A stretch of DNA of 64,000 nt from Dermatemys mawii. Taxonomy: Eukaryota; Chordata; Testudines; Dermatemydidae. Both the position numbers and the translations under genes were made by a program. The notes under the pieces are model-generated. The model made no database searches. It worked only from the letters and a program-made list of their open reading frames with translations, and was not told the DNA's origin. This document shows, piece by piece, positions 23,772-34,330 of the stretch (positions are counted from its first letter, which is position 1; each line of letters starts with the position of its first letter). The stretch covers positions 13,942,506 through 14,006,505 of the forward strand of contig ML677365.1 of assembly GCA_007922305.1 (NCBI GenBank), given 5' to 3'.

Positions 23772-24021
23772 TGCAGTGTAGTTGTAGCTGGGTTGGTCCC
23801 TGGATATTAAAGAAACAAGGTGGGTGAGGTAATATCTTTACTGGACCAACTTCTGTTGGTGAGACAGACATGCTTTCAAGCCACACCGAGCTTTTTTCAG
23901 GTCTGGGAAAGGTACTCCCCAGTGTCACAACAAAATGCAACATGGTGCAGATTGTTTAGCATAAGAAATTAGCACACAGTGTAAGGGACCATTCCAGGTA
24001 CAGTGGCCCATTAACTTACCT
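23772..24021 (+). repeat. Left arm of a palindromic repeat split by Harbinger
   Basis: Contains GAGGTAATATCTTTACTGGA, CTTCTGTTGGTGAGACAGAC, CAGGTCTGGGAAAGGTACTC and GATTGTTTAGCATAAG. The inverted complement of these blocks, in reverse order, occupies 25755-26030. The family is a remembered turtle palindromic repeat whose two arms face each other. The transposon at 24025-25744 sits between them. Confidence 0.7.
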
Positions 24022-24024
24022 TGA

Positions 24025-25744
24025 GAGTGTAGTAATTGGTTTCACCCACATAATTGTTACTGGGACTATCTTTGCTTTCAGTTAATGGAATAAAGATTGC
24101 TTAAATTCTCTTAAACCTTCATAGTGCATCTCCTGTACCAATCACAATCACAACTTAGCATTACAAGCATGACACTCCTGAGAATAGCAACAAATATTAG
24201 TGGCTTTCAGCTTCCAGTTGTTGCCTCAAGGCATCCCTGATCCTTATGGTCCCACGCTGTGCTCCTCTAATAGCCCTGGTCTATGGCTGTTCAAATTCAG
24301 CCTCCAGGCACTGAGACTCAACAGTCCACCCTGAGTGAAGTTTTCATCATTCCCTTCACAAATATTATGGAGCATACAGCTATAACCATAGGACTAGGCA
24401 GGCAGCACCAGCGGGCCTTTAAACAGCCAAAAGCACACAATCTGCACTTGCTCAGCCTGTTGTTGATCTGCTCCTTGCTGCTGTCAAGGTTCTCCATGTA
24501 TGGCTTCAAAAGCCACAGCATTAAGGGGTAGGCAGAGTCTCCCAGGATCACAATGAATATTTCAACTTCCCCTATGGTCAGATATTCTAGTCCAGGAAGA
24601 AAGTCCCTGCTTGCAGCTTCCTGAACAGACCACTGTTCTGAAAGATGCGTGCATCATGCACCTTTCCAGACCAGCCTGCGTTAATGTCCTTGAAACACCC
24701 ACAGTGATTCACAAGTGCCTGGAGAATCATCGAGAAATATCCCTTCTGATTAATGTACTCAATGGCGAGGTGGTTTGGTGCCAGATGTGCGTGCCATCTA
24801 TCACCCTTCTGCACTTAGGAAAGTCCATTTATGCAAAGCCATTCATAATGTCACACACGTTGCCCGAGTCATGGTCTTTCAGAGCAGGATGCGATTAATG
24901 GCCCTGCACACTTCTGTCAACACGAGTTCAACGTTTGACTTTCCCACTCCAAACTGGTTAGTGACTGATTGGTAGCAGACTGAAGTAGCCAGCTTCCACA
25001 GTGCAGTTGCCATGCACTTCAACAATAGGGCAGCTCTCATTTTCATGTCCTTGCACCGCAGGGCTGGAGCAAGCTCATCACACAGTCCCATGAATGTGGC
25101 TTTTCTCATCCGAAAGTTATGCAGCCACTGCTCAGCATCTCAGATGTGCATCACAATGTGATCCCACCACTCAGTGTTTCTTTCCCGAGCCCCAAAGTGG
25201 CGTTCTATTGTGGTCAGCGCCTCCATGAATGCCACAAGCAATCTCATGTCATAGCTATTACACATGGTGAGATCAATATCAAACACCTCTTGCCTTTGTA
25301 GTTTAAGGAGTAACTCCATTGCCACTTGTGATGTGTTATTGAGAGCAAGCAGCATATTGGTCAACAGTGCGGGATCCATTCTTGCAGACCAAAGAGGCAA
25401 CGTGTGCACTACACAAACCATTGAAAGATGGCTCTAAATGCAGGATTTCTGGGATGCAAAGCAATGCATGATGGGGTATTTGGACGGGGCATTGGGACAG
25501 GACCCAGGATGCCCCACAATCCCCTCCGCCTTCCCACAACACTTAGCGGCAGAAGAGGAAGAGATGCTCTGTGGGATAGCTGTCCAGAATGCACCGTTCC
25601 CAATGCCATTGCAAATGCCGCAATTGTGAACACGCTATTGCGTAGGCAGCTGACAGTGTGAACACACGACAGCAGTTTCCCTTCAGCCCTCTATGAGCGG
25701 TGATATAGCTCCTGGCGAAGAAACTCTGCCAGTGTAACATACCC
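24025..25744 (-). mobile_element. Harbinger DNA transposon, 1.72 kb, decayed
   Basis: The right end AGTGTAACATACCC closely matches the terminus of the 4655-5330 element. The left end GAGTGTAGTAATTGG is a degraded partner. TGA flanks both (24022-24024 and 25745-25747). The interior carries a minus-strand transposase relic (24318-25424), preceded by about 320 bp of leader. It lies within the centre of a palindromic repeat (arms at 23772 and 25748). The left boundary is less certain than the right. Confidence 0.7.
24318..25424 (-). pseudogene. Harbinger transposase (HARBI1/DDE_Tnp_4-like), inactivated
   Basis: Blocks appear in the expected order on the minus strand. The N-terminal region has YDMRLLVAFMEALTTIERHF (about 25190-25250). 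The helical region reads MRKATFMGLCDELAPAL and FGVGKSNV (24950-25109). The first catalytic Asp block is IDGTHI (about 24784-24801), the second is GKVHDARIF (about 24640-24668), then GDSAYPLMLWLLKPYMENLD (near 24490-24540) and CAFGCLKARW (24409-24440). Frames shift and stops intervene. The acidic residue normally preceding the AFGRLK-like block is missing, so the DDE triad is incomplete. Harbinger transposases cut and reinsert DNA with 3-bp duplications. Confidence 0.85.
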
Positions 25745-25747
25745 TGA

Positions 25748-26030
25748 GACACTGAATTTATGGTTTATTACAACAATCTATAACCCACTTACCCCCTAGG
25801 ACTGCAGAGGTTTGAATGTGCCACTCGTCTTGAATAGTCCCTTACAATATGTGCTAACTACTTATGCTAAACCATCTGTTCCACCTTGCATTTCACTGTG
25901 ACACCATGAGTATCTTTCCTAGACCTGAAGAAGAGCTGCATGTGGCTCAAAAGCTCGCTTCTCTCACTACCAGAAGTTGGTCCCATAAAGATATTACCTG
26001 ACCCACCTTGACTCTCTGAAGCTCCTAACT
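25748..26030 (-). repeat. Right arm of the palindromic repeat split by Harbinger
   Basis: Carries TTAGCATAAG-type blocks in inverted orientation to 23772-24021: CTTATGCTAAACCATCTGTT near 25862, CCTAGACCTGAAGAAGAGCT near 25918 and AAAGATATTACCTGACCCAC near 25987. It also includes ACTGAATTTATGGTTTATTA near 25750, a part of the family absent from the left arm. Confidence 0.7.
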
Positions 26031-26574
26031 TTCATTTACATACAGCTAGCAAATAAAGGGGCTGTAGCTGGGAGGATAATGCATGATTCCGATTCCCAGG
26101 GACCCTATAGTGCTTCATGATCAATATATTTGTTTTAAAGTTTTTCCACCAGACTGTGTGGAGTGTCTCAGGTAGTAAAGTAAGAGCAGGGAAAATCTTG
26201 GTTGTAGCTGGAGATGACACATGCAGAGCAGCACAGATTCTCCCAGGGAACTCTGCAGCCTGCACAGCAACAACCTTTTGCACTCCACTTCCTCTGCAAG
26301 AATAACTCACCCATCCCTTCTCTCCCCAGATGCTTCCTTTAGCAGCAGATTCACCAGAATTCAAGTCAACACAGAATCAGATCAACTGTACTTTCTGCAC
26401 AGTATGTTTGGGCAGATTGCTGACAAGCAAAGCCATTAGAAGTGTGAAATGTGTATTGTAAAGACAGTCTTTGGCCTTTGAATATGCAGTATAGAACTCA
26501 ATCGAAACAAAAACTGAGTCATACTGTTTACTTAGCCAGATCATAACTGGTAGAATAGACTCAGAATTTCAATG
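26031..26574. other. Unassigned DNA
   Basis: Short frames on both strands near 26032-26364 have no recognisable similarity. Confidence 0.4.
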
Positions 26575-26768
26575 TACACTGCTGCCTTGATGCAGTGCTG
26601 TCCTTGGGAGCCAAAAAATACCGCGCTAGAGGTGAAACCATGTTATATTGAAGCCAGACACACTGATCCACCGGGGTGCGCAGCCACACCCCCTCCGGAG
26701 CGCTTCTTTACCGCGTTATATCAGAAATCGCCTTATACCGGTCCGCATTATATCGAGATAGCAGTGTA
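26575..26768. mobile_element. Mariner-like MITE with TA ends
   Basis: The element starts TACACTGCT and ends AGCAGTGTA, exact inverted repeats over 9 bp. Internal CGCGTTATATC, GCATTATATCGAGATAG and the facing GTTATATTGAAG blocks are characteristic of a common turtle MITE with ATATAACGCG motifs. TA at both ends fits Tc1/mariner-type insertion. There is no coding sequence. Confidence 0.75.
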
Positions 26769-27126
26769 TTTGGTTACATTGCCATGAGCCTGATTCTTTT
26801 CACTCTTACAAATCAGGCCGACATGTATTAAAGTAAATGAGCTTGCAACAGGGGACTATTAATAGCACCCTGATCACTGATGCTTCTGCAACATGAAGAA
26901 GGCTGCAGGTTCGGCTCTGAGCCATTAAACACTTTCTTCTGGGGGATTCTGAGCACCTGGGTGTAATCTGTGGGCTAATAATGTAATTGGGAGGATGTAA
27001 GTGGAAGGAACATGAAGCAATGGGGGAAGCTCAGAGCTGAGCCTGGGCTAAGGAGAGACAGCTGTGGAGAAGTCTCCTTCTGCTGTAAGCCTGCATTATG
27101 CTATGATGCTTTGTAAAGAAAGAATA
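26769..27126. other. Unassigned DNA
   Basis: Nothing recognised beyond the left duplication of the next element. Confidence 0.4.
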
Positions 27127-27134
27127 AATACACC

Positions 27135-27477
27135 TATAGGTGCCACCACAGGAGAAAAAAATTAGCCGGTGCTTAGTATCCACCGGCAGCCAAGTTCCCT
27201 CTCCACCATCAGTGCCACTCACCCACAGGCAGCCCCACTGATCAACTCTTCCCCCTGCCTCCCAGTGTCTCCCACCCGCCACGATCAGCTGTTCTGCAAC
27301 ATGCAGGAGGTGCTGGGAGGGAGGAAAGGGGATGGGGTGTGCTCGGGGGAGGGGACAGAAGGGAGAAAGAGGCAGGTGGGGATGGAGGCTTGGGGGAAAG
27401 GATGGAGTGGGGGCAGGGCCTGGGGCGGAGATGGGAAATCGAGCATCCCCTGGGTAGAGAGGAAGTCAGTGCCTATG
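27135..27477. mobile_element. GC-rich hAT-type MITE with 8-bp TSD
   Basis: The left TATAGGTGCCACC pairs approximately with the right AGTCAGTGCCTATG. Flanks AATACACC (27127-27134) and AATATACC (27478-27485) agree at 7 of 8. The interior is purine-rich on the right (27300-27450). A related copy lies at 49884-50182. Frames of 100 residues or more across the G-rich part have no similarity and are by-products of composition. Confidence 0.75.
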
Positions 27478-27485
27478 AATATACC

Positions 27486-28660
27486 TGTGGTGAAAAGATA
27501 GCAACCTGGTATGTGTTTGTGAGGCCACATGGACTGGGCAGGCAGTGAAGTGCCCCAGTGACAGAGTGACAGAGGTGCCGTGTCACAGTTACCCCAGGAT
27601 GAGAGCAGAATACCACTGGCCCAAGAGTTAGCCAATATTTGGAGCCTGAGTTGTTTCCATTAGGAAGAGGAATTGCTGATAGAATCAGGTATTCTCTGGT
27701 GCAATCCTGTTTATTTACCAAGAATGTACATGTACAGAGTCCTATTTCGCTGAACACAGCTGGAACAAACAGGATGCAGTTTCTTTGATCAGAAATCCAA
27801 GTTATCATTTTAATGAGTACCGTGCCCAAAAGAAGTTCTGTCTCTTGACTTCCACCCAGAGCCAAGCACCACTCTTCTCCTCACTGTCTTTCAGTTAGCT
27901 TTTTGGTCACGCCACACAGCTGTAACCAAAGTATACTCTAGCCCCTGCATCTGCAATCAGTCTCCAAGGAAACCCCACAGGTTTAGCTTCTACTCAAGCT
28001 TTCCCAGGTCGGGCTATGTCTTGAGTGGTGGCTTCTGTTGTTTCAGTTATCACTGAACAGAGGAGCATTTAGCTGTTCCACCATTTAGTTTGAATGAAGG
28101 TTGCTCAGCTCAACCAGGTATCTGATTGGTGGCTGTCATCAACTTCCAGCCTATCAATGTCATCAGAACTCACTGCCATCATTCAAATATGGAACAAATA
28201 TTGCAGTCCTTACACACTGCGAGGATCCAAAAGACTTGAAAACAGGTCTGTGGGACCCCAGTCAACCTTCACACCTGGGCTGCTCACTAGTAACTGGTGA
28301 GCTGAGTGGCTAGTGGAACCCAAGGGTACACCCATGGGAGTCCTGATGGGAGTAGGTCCAGCCCCACTGATTGGTCTGGCTGAATTATTTAGGAGAGAAG
28401 GAGACACAGAAATTTTTCTGCAACTGGGTGGATCCTTGAGTACCTCAGCCCTTGCCTCCTTGCCTTATTCCTGAGCCTTGCTTTCCTGACCTGTCTCTGG
28501 TTGTTGCCTTCCTACCTAGTTCCTTGTCCCTGGTCTCTGGCTCTGACCCGTGACCTGCCTGCCCGCTTTGGCTCTGATCTGAGACTTTGGTTACTGATTC
28601 CTGATGCCTACTCCTCTTCGGACTGCTAGGTCTGACTACTCAAGCCCTGGTCATGACACT
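27486..28660. other. Unassigned DNA ending in a CT-rich tract
   Basis: No terminal repeats proven. The segment 28440-28650 is pyrimidine-rich with repeated CTCTGGCTCTGAC-like and CCTTGCCT-like words, reminiscent of some LTR R-U5 regions, but no LTR boundaries could be found. Confidence 0.35.
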
Positions 28661-29140
28661 CACACAGAATTCCCCATTGACTTCACAGGGAGTTTTGTTT
28701 AAGTACAGACCAAAGGAGGCATTGATTTTACTTATTAAACACTTTGAATGTTTTGCAACATAATGAACACAAATTAAAATTTAATAAAACTCACCTTCGT
28801 AAGATTCAAAAAAGCTGACTTACTTTACTTAGACATAAAATCTCCTATGCCTAGTGGCACATATGGGAATCCATTTTTCCCACTGCTGTCTGGCCAAAGG
28901 AAGAAGCTTGACTCCGTGATAAGTTGTCTCCATGATAGCAGCATCCTTTTCAATCATCCTATGATAGGTTGTTCTTCAGTCCTCCATGCCTTCTTTTCCC
29001 TTCCTTGTGCTTCTGCCATGGGATAGCTTGATGACACAGCCAAACCATTGTAGCTGTCTCTGTCTAATCACTGAGTCTGCAGTTTGCTAACCCGGGTGTG
29101 TCAACATTTGCACATTGGTCACATGATCTCCCCAATAAAG
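28661..29140. other. Unassigned DNA
   Basis: CCCCATTGACTTCACAGGGA near 28672 resembles a word seen in several old amniote repeats. Nothing else recognised. Confidence 0.35.
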
Positions 29141-29200
29141 TTGGGGATTTGAGATATTGGTTGGGGATTTGAGATATTGGTTGGGGATTTGAGATATTGG
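29141..29200. repeat. Perfect tandem array, 3 x 20 bp
   Basis: The unit TTGGGGATTTGAGATATTGG occurs three times in succession without any mismatch (29141-29160, 29161-29180, 29181-29200). Perfect identity suggests recent expansion or ongoing length change. Confidence 0.97.
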
Positions 29201-29702
29201 TTTTGTTTAGGTATGGAGGAGATTAATTGAGATTGACTTCAGGGGAAGACCTTGAGCAAAAGAGGAAAGATTGTGCAGCTAGTGGGATTTGGGTAGGGGG
29301 ATGCAGACATTTTCTGCTCCTGGAATACAAGGGGGTGCAAAAAAATTTTCTTCTAATTACAAAATATGATCAATTACTTCATTCAAAAGTGATTAGGGAA
29401 AGCTATATGTAATCCTAAAACAGAGAAAGGATATTGCAGAGATAGCATTACACAGGGTTACACAGCAACTTGCTATTGAGTTAAAAGTGGTCTATGCTTC
29501 CAGTTGGACAGAGAGTAAAACTCCAAACACAATGGGAAGCCCTACTGTGGGCTGATGGCACCTGCTTTGGAGAGACATCTGAGGGTTTTAGGGGGGTTTT
29601 AAATATAATAAAACGAAACACTTTTGTATTGCTTGTGCAACTTATCATGCCAATGAAGCATTATTGAACTGCGCGCCTGCTGACCTGAGGTACAATGGTG
29701 AG
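29201..29702. other. Unassigned DNA
   Basis: Nothing recognised. Confidence 0.4.
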
Positions 29703-30085
29703 CAGAGCTGGAAACTATCCAAGGGAACGATTTCCCATTGGAAAATGCCAATTTGAGTCAATCAGCTAGTTCCATGGGAATGCGTCTATTCCATCCTATC
29801 TACTGATGGAAACGCAGCAGGTTTCTTGACAGCCTGCCTGGCAGCCTGGGGGCCTGGCTGCCCTGGAAGCCCTAGTCTGAGCCAGCCGGGCTTCCCCTTC
29901 TGACAACACCTTGGGGAGCTTCATCCATTTGTTTCAAGGAGTGAAAATTAAATGTGATTTCAGTATTTCTAGTTGTCAGAATTCCTGTTACACAGGAAAT
30001 TGAAGTTTTGTTCCAATGAGAATGAAGAATGATTTGAAATTTTGGAATTCCCAGCAGAACAGGAATTCCAGGTCCCAGCCTGCCC
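29703..30085. repeat. Degraded repeat with GGAATTCC-containing right end
   Basis: AGAGCTGGAAACTATCC near 29705, CCATTGGAAAATGCC near 29737 and the right-hand AAATTTTGGAATTCCCAGCA near 30036 resemble a turtle and bird MITE-like repeat whose members begin AGAGCTGG. Terminal pairing is weak, so this is a relic. A shorter relative may lie at 15811-15880. Confidence 0.4.
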
Positions 30086-30648
30086 TAAAGGTGAGTCCCT
30101 TAAAAGCTGGGTCTTGTCAGAGTGCAAATACACATCACGTCAAGGAGGCCAAGCAGGCTTTATACTGTTGACGTACTGACAGATCAGTCTTCTGCTTTAT
30201 AGACCGTGGAAAGAGAAGGGGCAAGATGAGTGTAATATGATCACAGCTGCTCAAACCAGGGAGTGAGTGTACTGTGAAATCTGGAACAAACTGCAGGGGA
30301 TGGAGCTGCCCTGCTATAAAATCTGCAAAGGGAGAATGACTGTAATCATCTGGTGATCACAAGTTCATGTGCTACCATTGTGAAGGGGCCACAGGACAGA
30401 TAAAATAAATACAGAGGCTTAGACTGTGCCACTAAGACAGTGTTGGTCGTGGTGCTGTCAGGAGGAGGTTGATGAGGTGTATTCCAAATCCCAGGTGCCC
30501 AACCTCTGACTGCACATCAACCCCCCTTTTGGGGAGGCCAGGTTAATCCAGGGATAGACACCACACTTAGCAATAGGGCAACACTTTTACCAAGAGGGAG
30601 CAAGCCCCAGTCACTGGCTAGAGAAATACCACAGGCAAACTTCTAACG
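30086..30648. other. Unassigned DNA
   Basis: Nothing recognised. Confidence 0.4.
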
Positions 30649-30651
30649 TGA

Positions 30652-30920
30652 GGACAAGTCTACACTACTGCGCTACACTGGCGCAGCTACACTGATGTGG
30701 TGCGTCTGATGAAGACATGCTATGCCGACAGAGGAGCGCTCTCCCATTGGCATAATTACTCCACCTCCATGAGTGGCGGAAGCTATGTTGGCAAGAGACA
30801 CTTTCCTGCAGACATAGCAGGACATCACTTTAAATTGATGTAACTTACGCTGCTCAGCGGGGTATTGTTACCCCTGCATGAAGTAAGTTACATGGACTTA
30901 AGTATAGTGTAGACCAGCCC
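30652..30920. mobile_element. Harbinger-like MITE with TGA duplication
   Basis: A 269-bp element starting GGACAAGTCTACACTAC and ending AGTGTAGACCAGCCC, with matching inverted GTCTACACT/AGTGTAGAC cores and TGA on both sides (30649-30651 and 30921-30923). ACTCCACCTCCATGAG inside recurs in related elements at 580 and 9112. Non-coding. Confidence 0.75.
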
Positions 30921-31002
30921 TGAGTTACAGCAAACTCCAGCCAATGCCAGGAGAAATCCCCAGGGCAGACCCCAATAATACAACCCACCAGTACTGCAAG
31001 CC

Positions 31003-31347
31003 TTGATAAACAAGTCAGTGCCCTCAACCCATTTAGATTTCAACTGGGTCTGGGATCCTTGGATTTCCTCAGTAGTGGAAAGTGCTAAGAAGCTTACAAT
31101 GACGACTCAAGAGCAACGTGCCAAATTAAGGATGGGCCCTTCTTTTAAAATTAAGTTTGGTGACATGCCTTTGGACTCATTCTGGTTGACAGTGGCATAT
31201 GAATACCCAGTGATCTCAGACCATGCTATCTCCATTTTGTTGCCATTTTCAACAATGTATCTGTGCAAGTTAAGTCAGACTTGGAAAAAAAAACCCTCAT
31301 ATCAAAAACAAAAAGAGCATCTGAGATCAGTAGAGCAAAAGCTCTGA
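31003..31347 (+). pseudogene. hAT-derived transposase C-terminal fragment (ZBED5/FAM200-like)
   Basis: The 114-residue frame contains VWDPW near its start, then FKIKFGDMPLDSFWLTVAYE and YPVISDHAISILLPFSTMYL. This matches the C-terminal hAT dimerisation region of ZBED5/FAM200/Charlie-type transposases, which has the blocks L-FW-V---YP and A---LLPF-TTYLCE. The N-terminal BED finger and catalytic core are absent. It belongs to a different hAT lineage from the fold-back elements that follow at 31350 and 33692. Confidence 0.8.
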
Positions 31348-31349
31348 TT

Positions 31350-32400
31350 TGCTCCATCAACATTTCCTGCCAGGATTAAATGACTCTTCATATCATAGCA
31401 GAAAGCTGATTTTCTTTTTTGGTGGTTTTGGTTTTCCAGTTTCCACATCAGAGTGTTGCTCTTTTAAGATTTCTAAAAGCATGCTCCACACATTGTCCCT
31501 CTCAGATTTTGGAAAAGCACTTCAGATTCTTAAGCCTTGGGTCGAGTGCTGTAGCTATCTTTAGAAATCTCACATCGATACCTTTGCATTTTGTCAAATC
31601 TGCTGTGAAAGTGTTCTTAAAACCAACATGTGCTGGCTCATCGTCCGAGACTGCTATAATATGAAATATATACAGAATGCAGGTAAAACACAGAGCAGGA
31701 GATATACAATTTCCCCCCACGGAGTTCAGTGACAAATTGAATTAGCTCACTATTTTTTTAACATGCATCATCAGCCTAGAAGCTTGTCCTCTGGAAAGAT
31801 GGCCAAAGCATGAAGAAGCATATGAATCTTTAGTGCATCTGGTACATAAATATCTTGTGACATCAGCTACAACAGTGCCATGTGAATGCCTGTTCTCACT
31901 TTCAGGTGACATTTTAATTAAGAAGTGGGAAGCATTATTTCCTGTAAATGTAAACAAACTTGTTTCTCTTAGCAATTGGCTGAAGAAGAAGTAAGACTGA
32001 GTGGACTTGTAGACTCTAAAGTTTTACATTGTTTTGTTTTCGAATGCAGTTATGTGTCAAAAAAAATCTACACTTGTAAGTTGCATTTTCATGATAAAGA
32101 GATTGCACTACAGCACTTGTATGAGGTGATTTGAAAAATACTATTTCTTTTGTTTATCATTTTTACAGTGCAAATATTTGTAATAAAATACTATAAAGTG
32201 AGTACTGTACATTTGTATTCTGTGTTGTAATTTAAATTGATATATTTGAAAATGTAAAAAAAATCCAAAAATATTTAATACATTTCAATTGGTATTCTAT
32301 AGTTTAACAGTGTGATTAATCACAGTTAATTTTTTTAACCACAATTAATTTTTTAGGTTAATTGTGTGAGTTAACTGTGATTAATCAACAGCCCTAATTA
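31350..32400 (+). mobile_element. hAT fold-back element with inverted coding parts
   Basis: The right end is an AT-rich array of GATTAAT-type words finishing in CAACAGCCCTAA (about 32285-32400). Coding relics face opposite ways. The minus strand at 31502-31735 contains KIATALDPRLKNLK. The plus strand at about 31785-31990, in several frames, contains GDILIKKW- and SWLKKK-like words, the hAT dimerisation end. This arrangement agrees with a fold-back family I remember from turtles. The left end is not defined. Confidence 0.65.
31502..31735 (-). pseudogene. hAT transposase internal fragment
   Basis: The block RFLKIATALDPRLKNLKCF is the conserved A-x-xLDPR-K segment found upstream of the dimerisation domain in hAT transposases. 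It stands at the end of the 77-residue frame and is followed by a stop. Orientation is opposite to the dimerisation-domain relic at 31785-31990. Confidence 0.75.
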
Positions 32401-33167
32401 TTTTAGTTTTTGTTTCTCTGTTGGTGTAGAATCTGAACAGTTCACAGTTTAGTCTCACACCACCAGAGTGAAGTAGGGAAGTATTATGAACCATATTTTT
32501 CTGATGGGGAGTTGAGACACAAAAGGTTCCAGGGTCAGATATTTCCAAGACTCCTTCATGATCTCACAAGATCCTGAATTCACAATGCTACTCTGGAAGT
32601 CTCTGTCCTGTCCAACTTAACTTGTCTTGTCAGCACTATCTGCATTACTGCGCACACACTGTCTTCACCTGTGATCTATGAGATGTCTACCAGGTCAGTT
32701 GCCTTCCCATAGCAATGATGAATTACCTAGAGTCTTGGCCCCATATCCAAAAAAGGGATTTAGGCACTGTAATGCCTACCTTTTAGGCGCCTAGAAAATC
32801 ACAGAAATATTGCATCTGGAAAGCCTGAGTTAGGTGCCAAGGCTCTCTAGACATGAATGGGGAGAGACAGGTACAATATTGGTAACCTCAAGAGGTCAAA
32901 AGTCTTTGATCAGACCCTCAAAATCATGAGTTTGTTTTGTTTTGAACTCAAACCATGTTTTGGACTGTTTTTGGACTGTCTTTTGACTTTTAACTCCCCT
33001 CTATTTCTCTGCTAGCATGTGTGTGTGATAATTTCAGGTTGGAAAGCCAATCTGTAATGTACACAAAAATATACATCTCTGCCTGGTTGCTCAGATGGAG
33101 ACTCCACTCACCGTCTTCTCACCCTTATGATGAGAGCTGTCATATATTTCCTTTCTTGCTGTCTTGA
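32401..33167. other. Unassigned DNA with a short repeat relic
   Basis: The segment 32740-32850 (CCAAAAAAGGGATTTAGGCA and TTTTAGGCGCCTAGAAAATC) resembles the right end of 35927-37790. The rest is unrecognised. Confidence 0.4.
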
Positions 33168-33405
33168 ACCAGCAGCAACATTTCTCTGCTTCCTGCTTCC
33201 CTGGGACTTTGCTACCTACAACACAGCAGCATCACTTCCCTGCCTCCTGCTGTCCTGGGGCATCTCCTCTGCCTGGATCCCACCATCATATCCCTCGCTC
33301 CTCTTCCTCCTGCTGCCCCAGGGCTTCTCCTTTGCCCAGGTCCCACCAGCACCACTTCCCCACTTCTCCTTTCCCTGCTTCTCCCCTCCTCTACTTTCTG
33401 CTGCC
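33168..33405. repeat. Degenerate minisatellite, about 3-4 units of 55-65 bp
   Basis: Units share CACTTCCC, CTCCTGCTG, CCCAGGGCTTCTCC and GCCCAGGTCCCACC words, recurring near 33180, 33230, 33290 and 33350. Open frames of up to 154 residues that cross it on both strands reflect the repeat and are not genes. Confidence 0.6.
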
Positions 33406-33691
33406 GCAGGACTCACTCTCTGCTACAGGGCCATACATGAAGGCAGGGCTCAGTAGCAGGGCTGGTCTCATGTCCTTAGCCTCAAGGCTCTTGCCCAGCA
33501 CTCTGCCCCCATGCTCAGCCTGCTGGGAGGAGAATGGGGGAACCAAAAATACCCACACAAGAATGGAGGGTTTTCTTATCTTTTTGCATTGGTTTCTCCT
33601 ACAACTGCCAAAATCCCATGACTCATGATCAGTTTGTGGGAGCTGGCAACACTGCCTTTCCCAGGCTGCTCCCCTTGCCCACCACGTCACC

Positions 33692-33898
33692 ATGGAAGTA
33701 TGTCCTCTGGAATGGTGCCCGAAGCATGAAGGGGCATACAAATGTTTAGCATATCTGGGACGTAAATACCTTGCAGTGCCAGCCTCAAGAGTCCCAAGCA
33801 AACGCCTGTTCTCACTTTCTGGTGACATTGTAAATAAGAAGTGGTTAGCATTATCTCCCATAAACAAACTTGTTTGTCTTAGTAATTGGCTGAACTAG
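33692..33898 (+). pseudogene. hAT dimerisation-domain fragment
   Basis: A 68-residue frame reads CPLEWCPKHEGAY, then YLGRKYLAVPAS, RLFSLSGDIVNKK and KLVCLSNWLN. W--H, the A-KYL-PA-S-P-ER-FS-GDI block and the final N--L--WLN are hallmarks of the hAT C-terminal dimerisation domain (Dimer_Tnp_hAT). The usual acidic residue before RLFS is a Lys here. The catalytic core is missing, so it cannot transpose itself. Confidence 0.85.
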
Positions 33899-34254
33899 AA
33901 GTAGGACTGAGTGGACTTGTAGGCTCTAAAGTTTTGCATTGTTTTGTTTTTGAGTGCAGTTATGTAACAAAAAAAAATCTACATTTGTAAATTGTACTTT
34001 TACGATAAAGTAAATTACAGTACTTGTATGAGGTGAATTGAAAAATATGTTTTTTATTATTTTTATAGTGCAAATATTTGTAATAGAAATAATAATATAA
34101 AGTGAGCAGTGTCCACTATCTATTCTATATTGTAATTGAAATCAATATATTTGAAAATGTAGAAAAACATCCAAAAATATTTAATAAATTTCAATTGATA
34201 TTCTATTGCTTAACAATGCAATTGAAACTGTGATTAATCGCAATTAATTTTTTT

Positions 34255-34307
34255 ACCTAGGTTTACGCCAAGGTAAACCTGGGCTGTATCTAGCCCATTT
34301 TCTGTTA
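34255..34307. repeat. 53-bp duplicated patch, copy inside hAT terminus
   Basis: Runs from ACCTAGGTTTACGCCAAGG to CCCATTTTCTGTTA. It is identical to 35102-35154 except for one base (C for T at 34266). The patch includes a 7-bp hairpin AGGTTTA/TAAACCT. It breaks the expected continuous GATTAAT-rich end of the hAT copy. Confidence 0.9.
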
Positions 34308-34330
34308 ACTGCGATTAATGGACAGCCCTA

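Larger units (their letters stand above)
33692..34330 (+). mobile_element. hAT fold-back element, second copy
   Basis: Begins with a dimerisation-domain relic, continues through a 3' region nearly parallel to 31990-32400 (TCTAAAGTTTTGCATTG, CAAATATTTGTAATA) and ends with GCGATTAATGGACAGCCCTA. A 53-bp foreign patch (34255-34307) interrupts the terminal GATTAAT array. Confidence 0.7.

Noticed and set aside
27285..27635. 110-116-residue frames on both strands
   Set aside because: Both arise from the strongly purine-biased MITE at 27135-27477.
29141..29200. CRISPR-like repeats
   Set aside because: Units are directly adjacent without spacers, and the host is a vertebrate.
33164..33867. 154- and 158-residue frames
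   Set aside because: They follow a minisatellite and the antisense of a hAT fragment; codons reflect the repeats.
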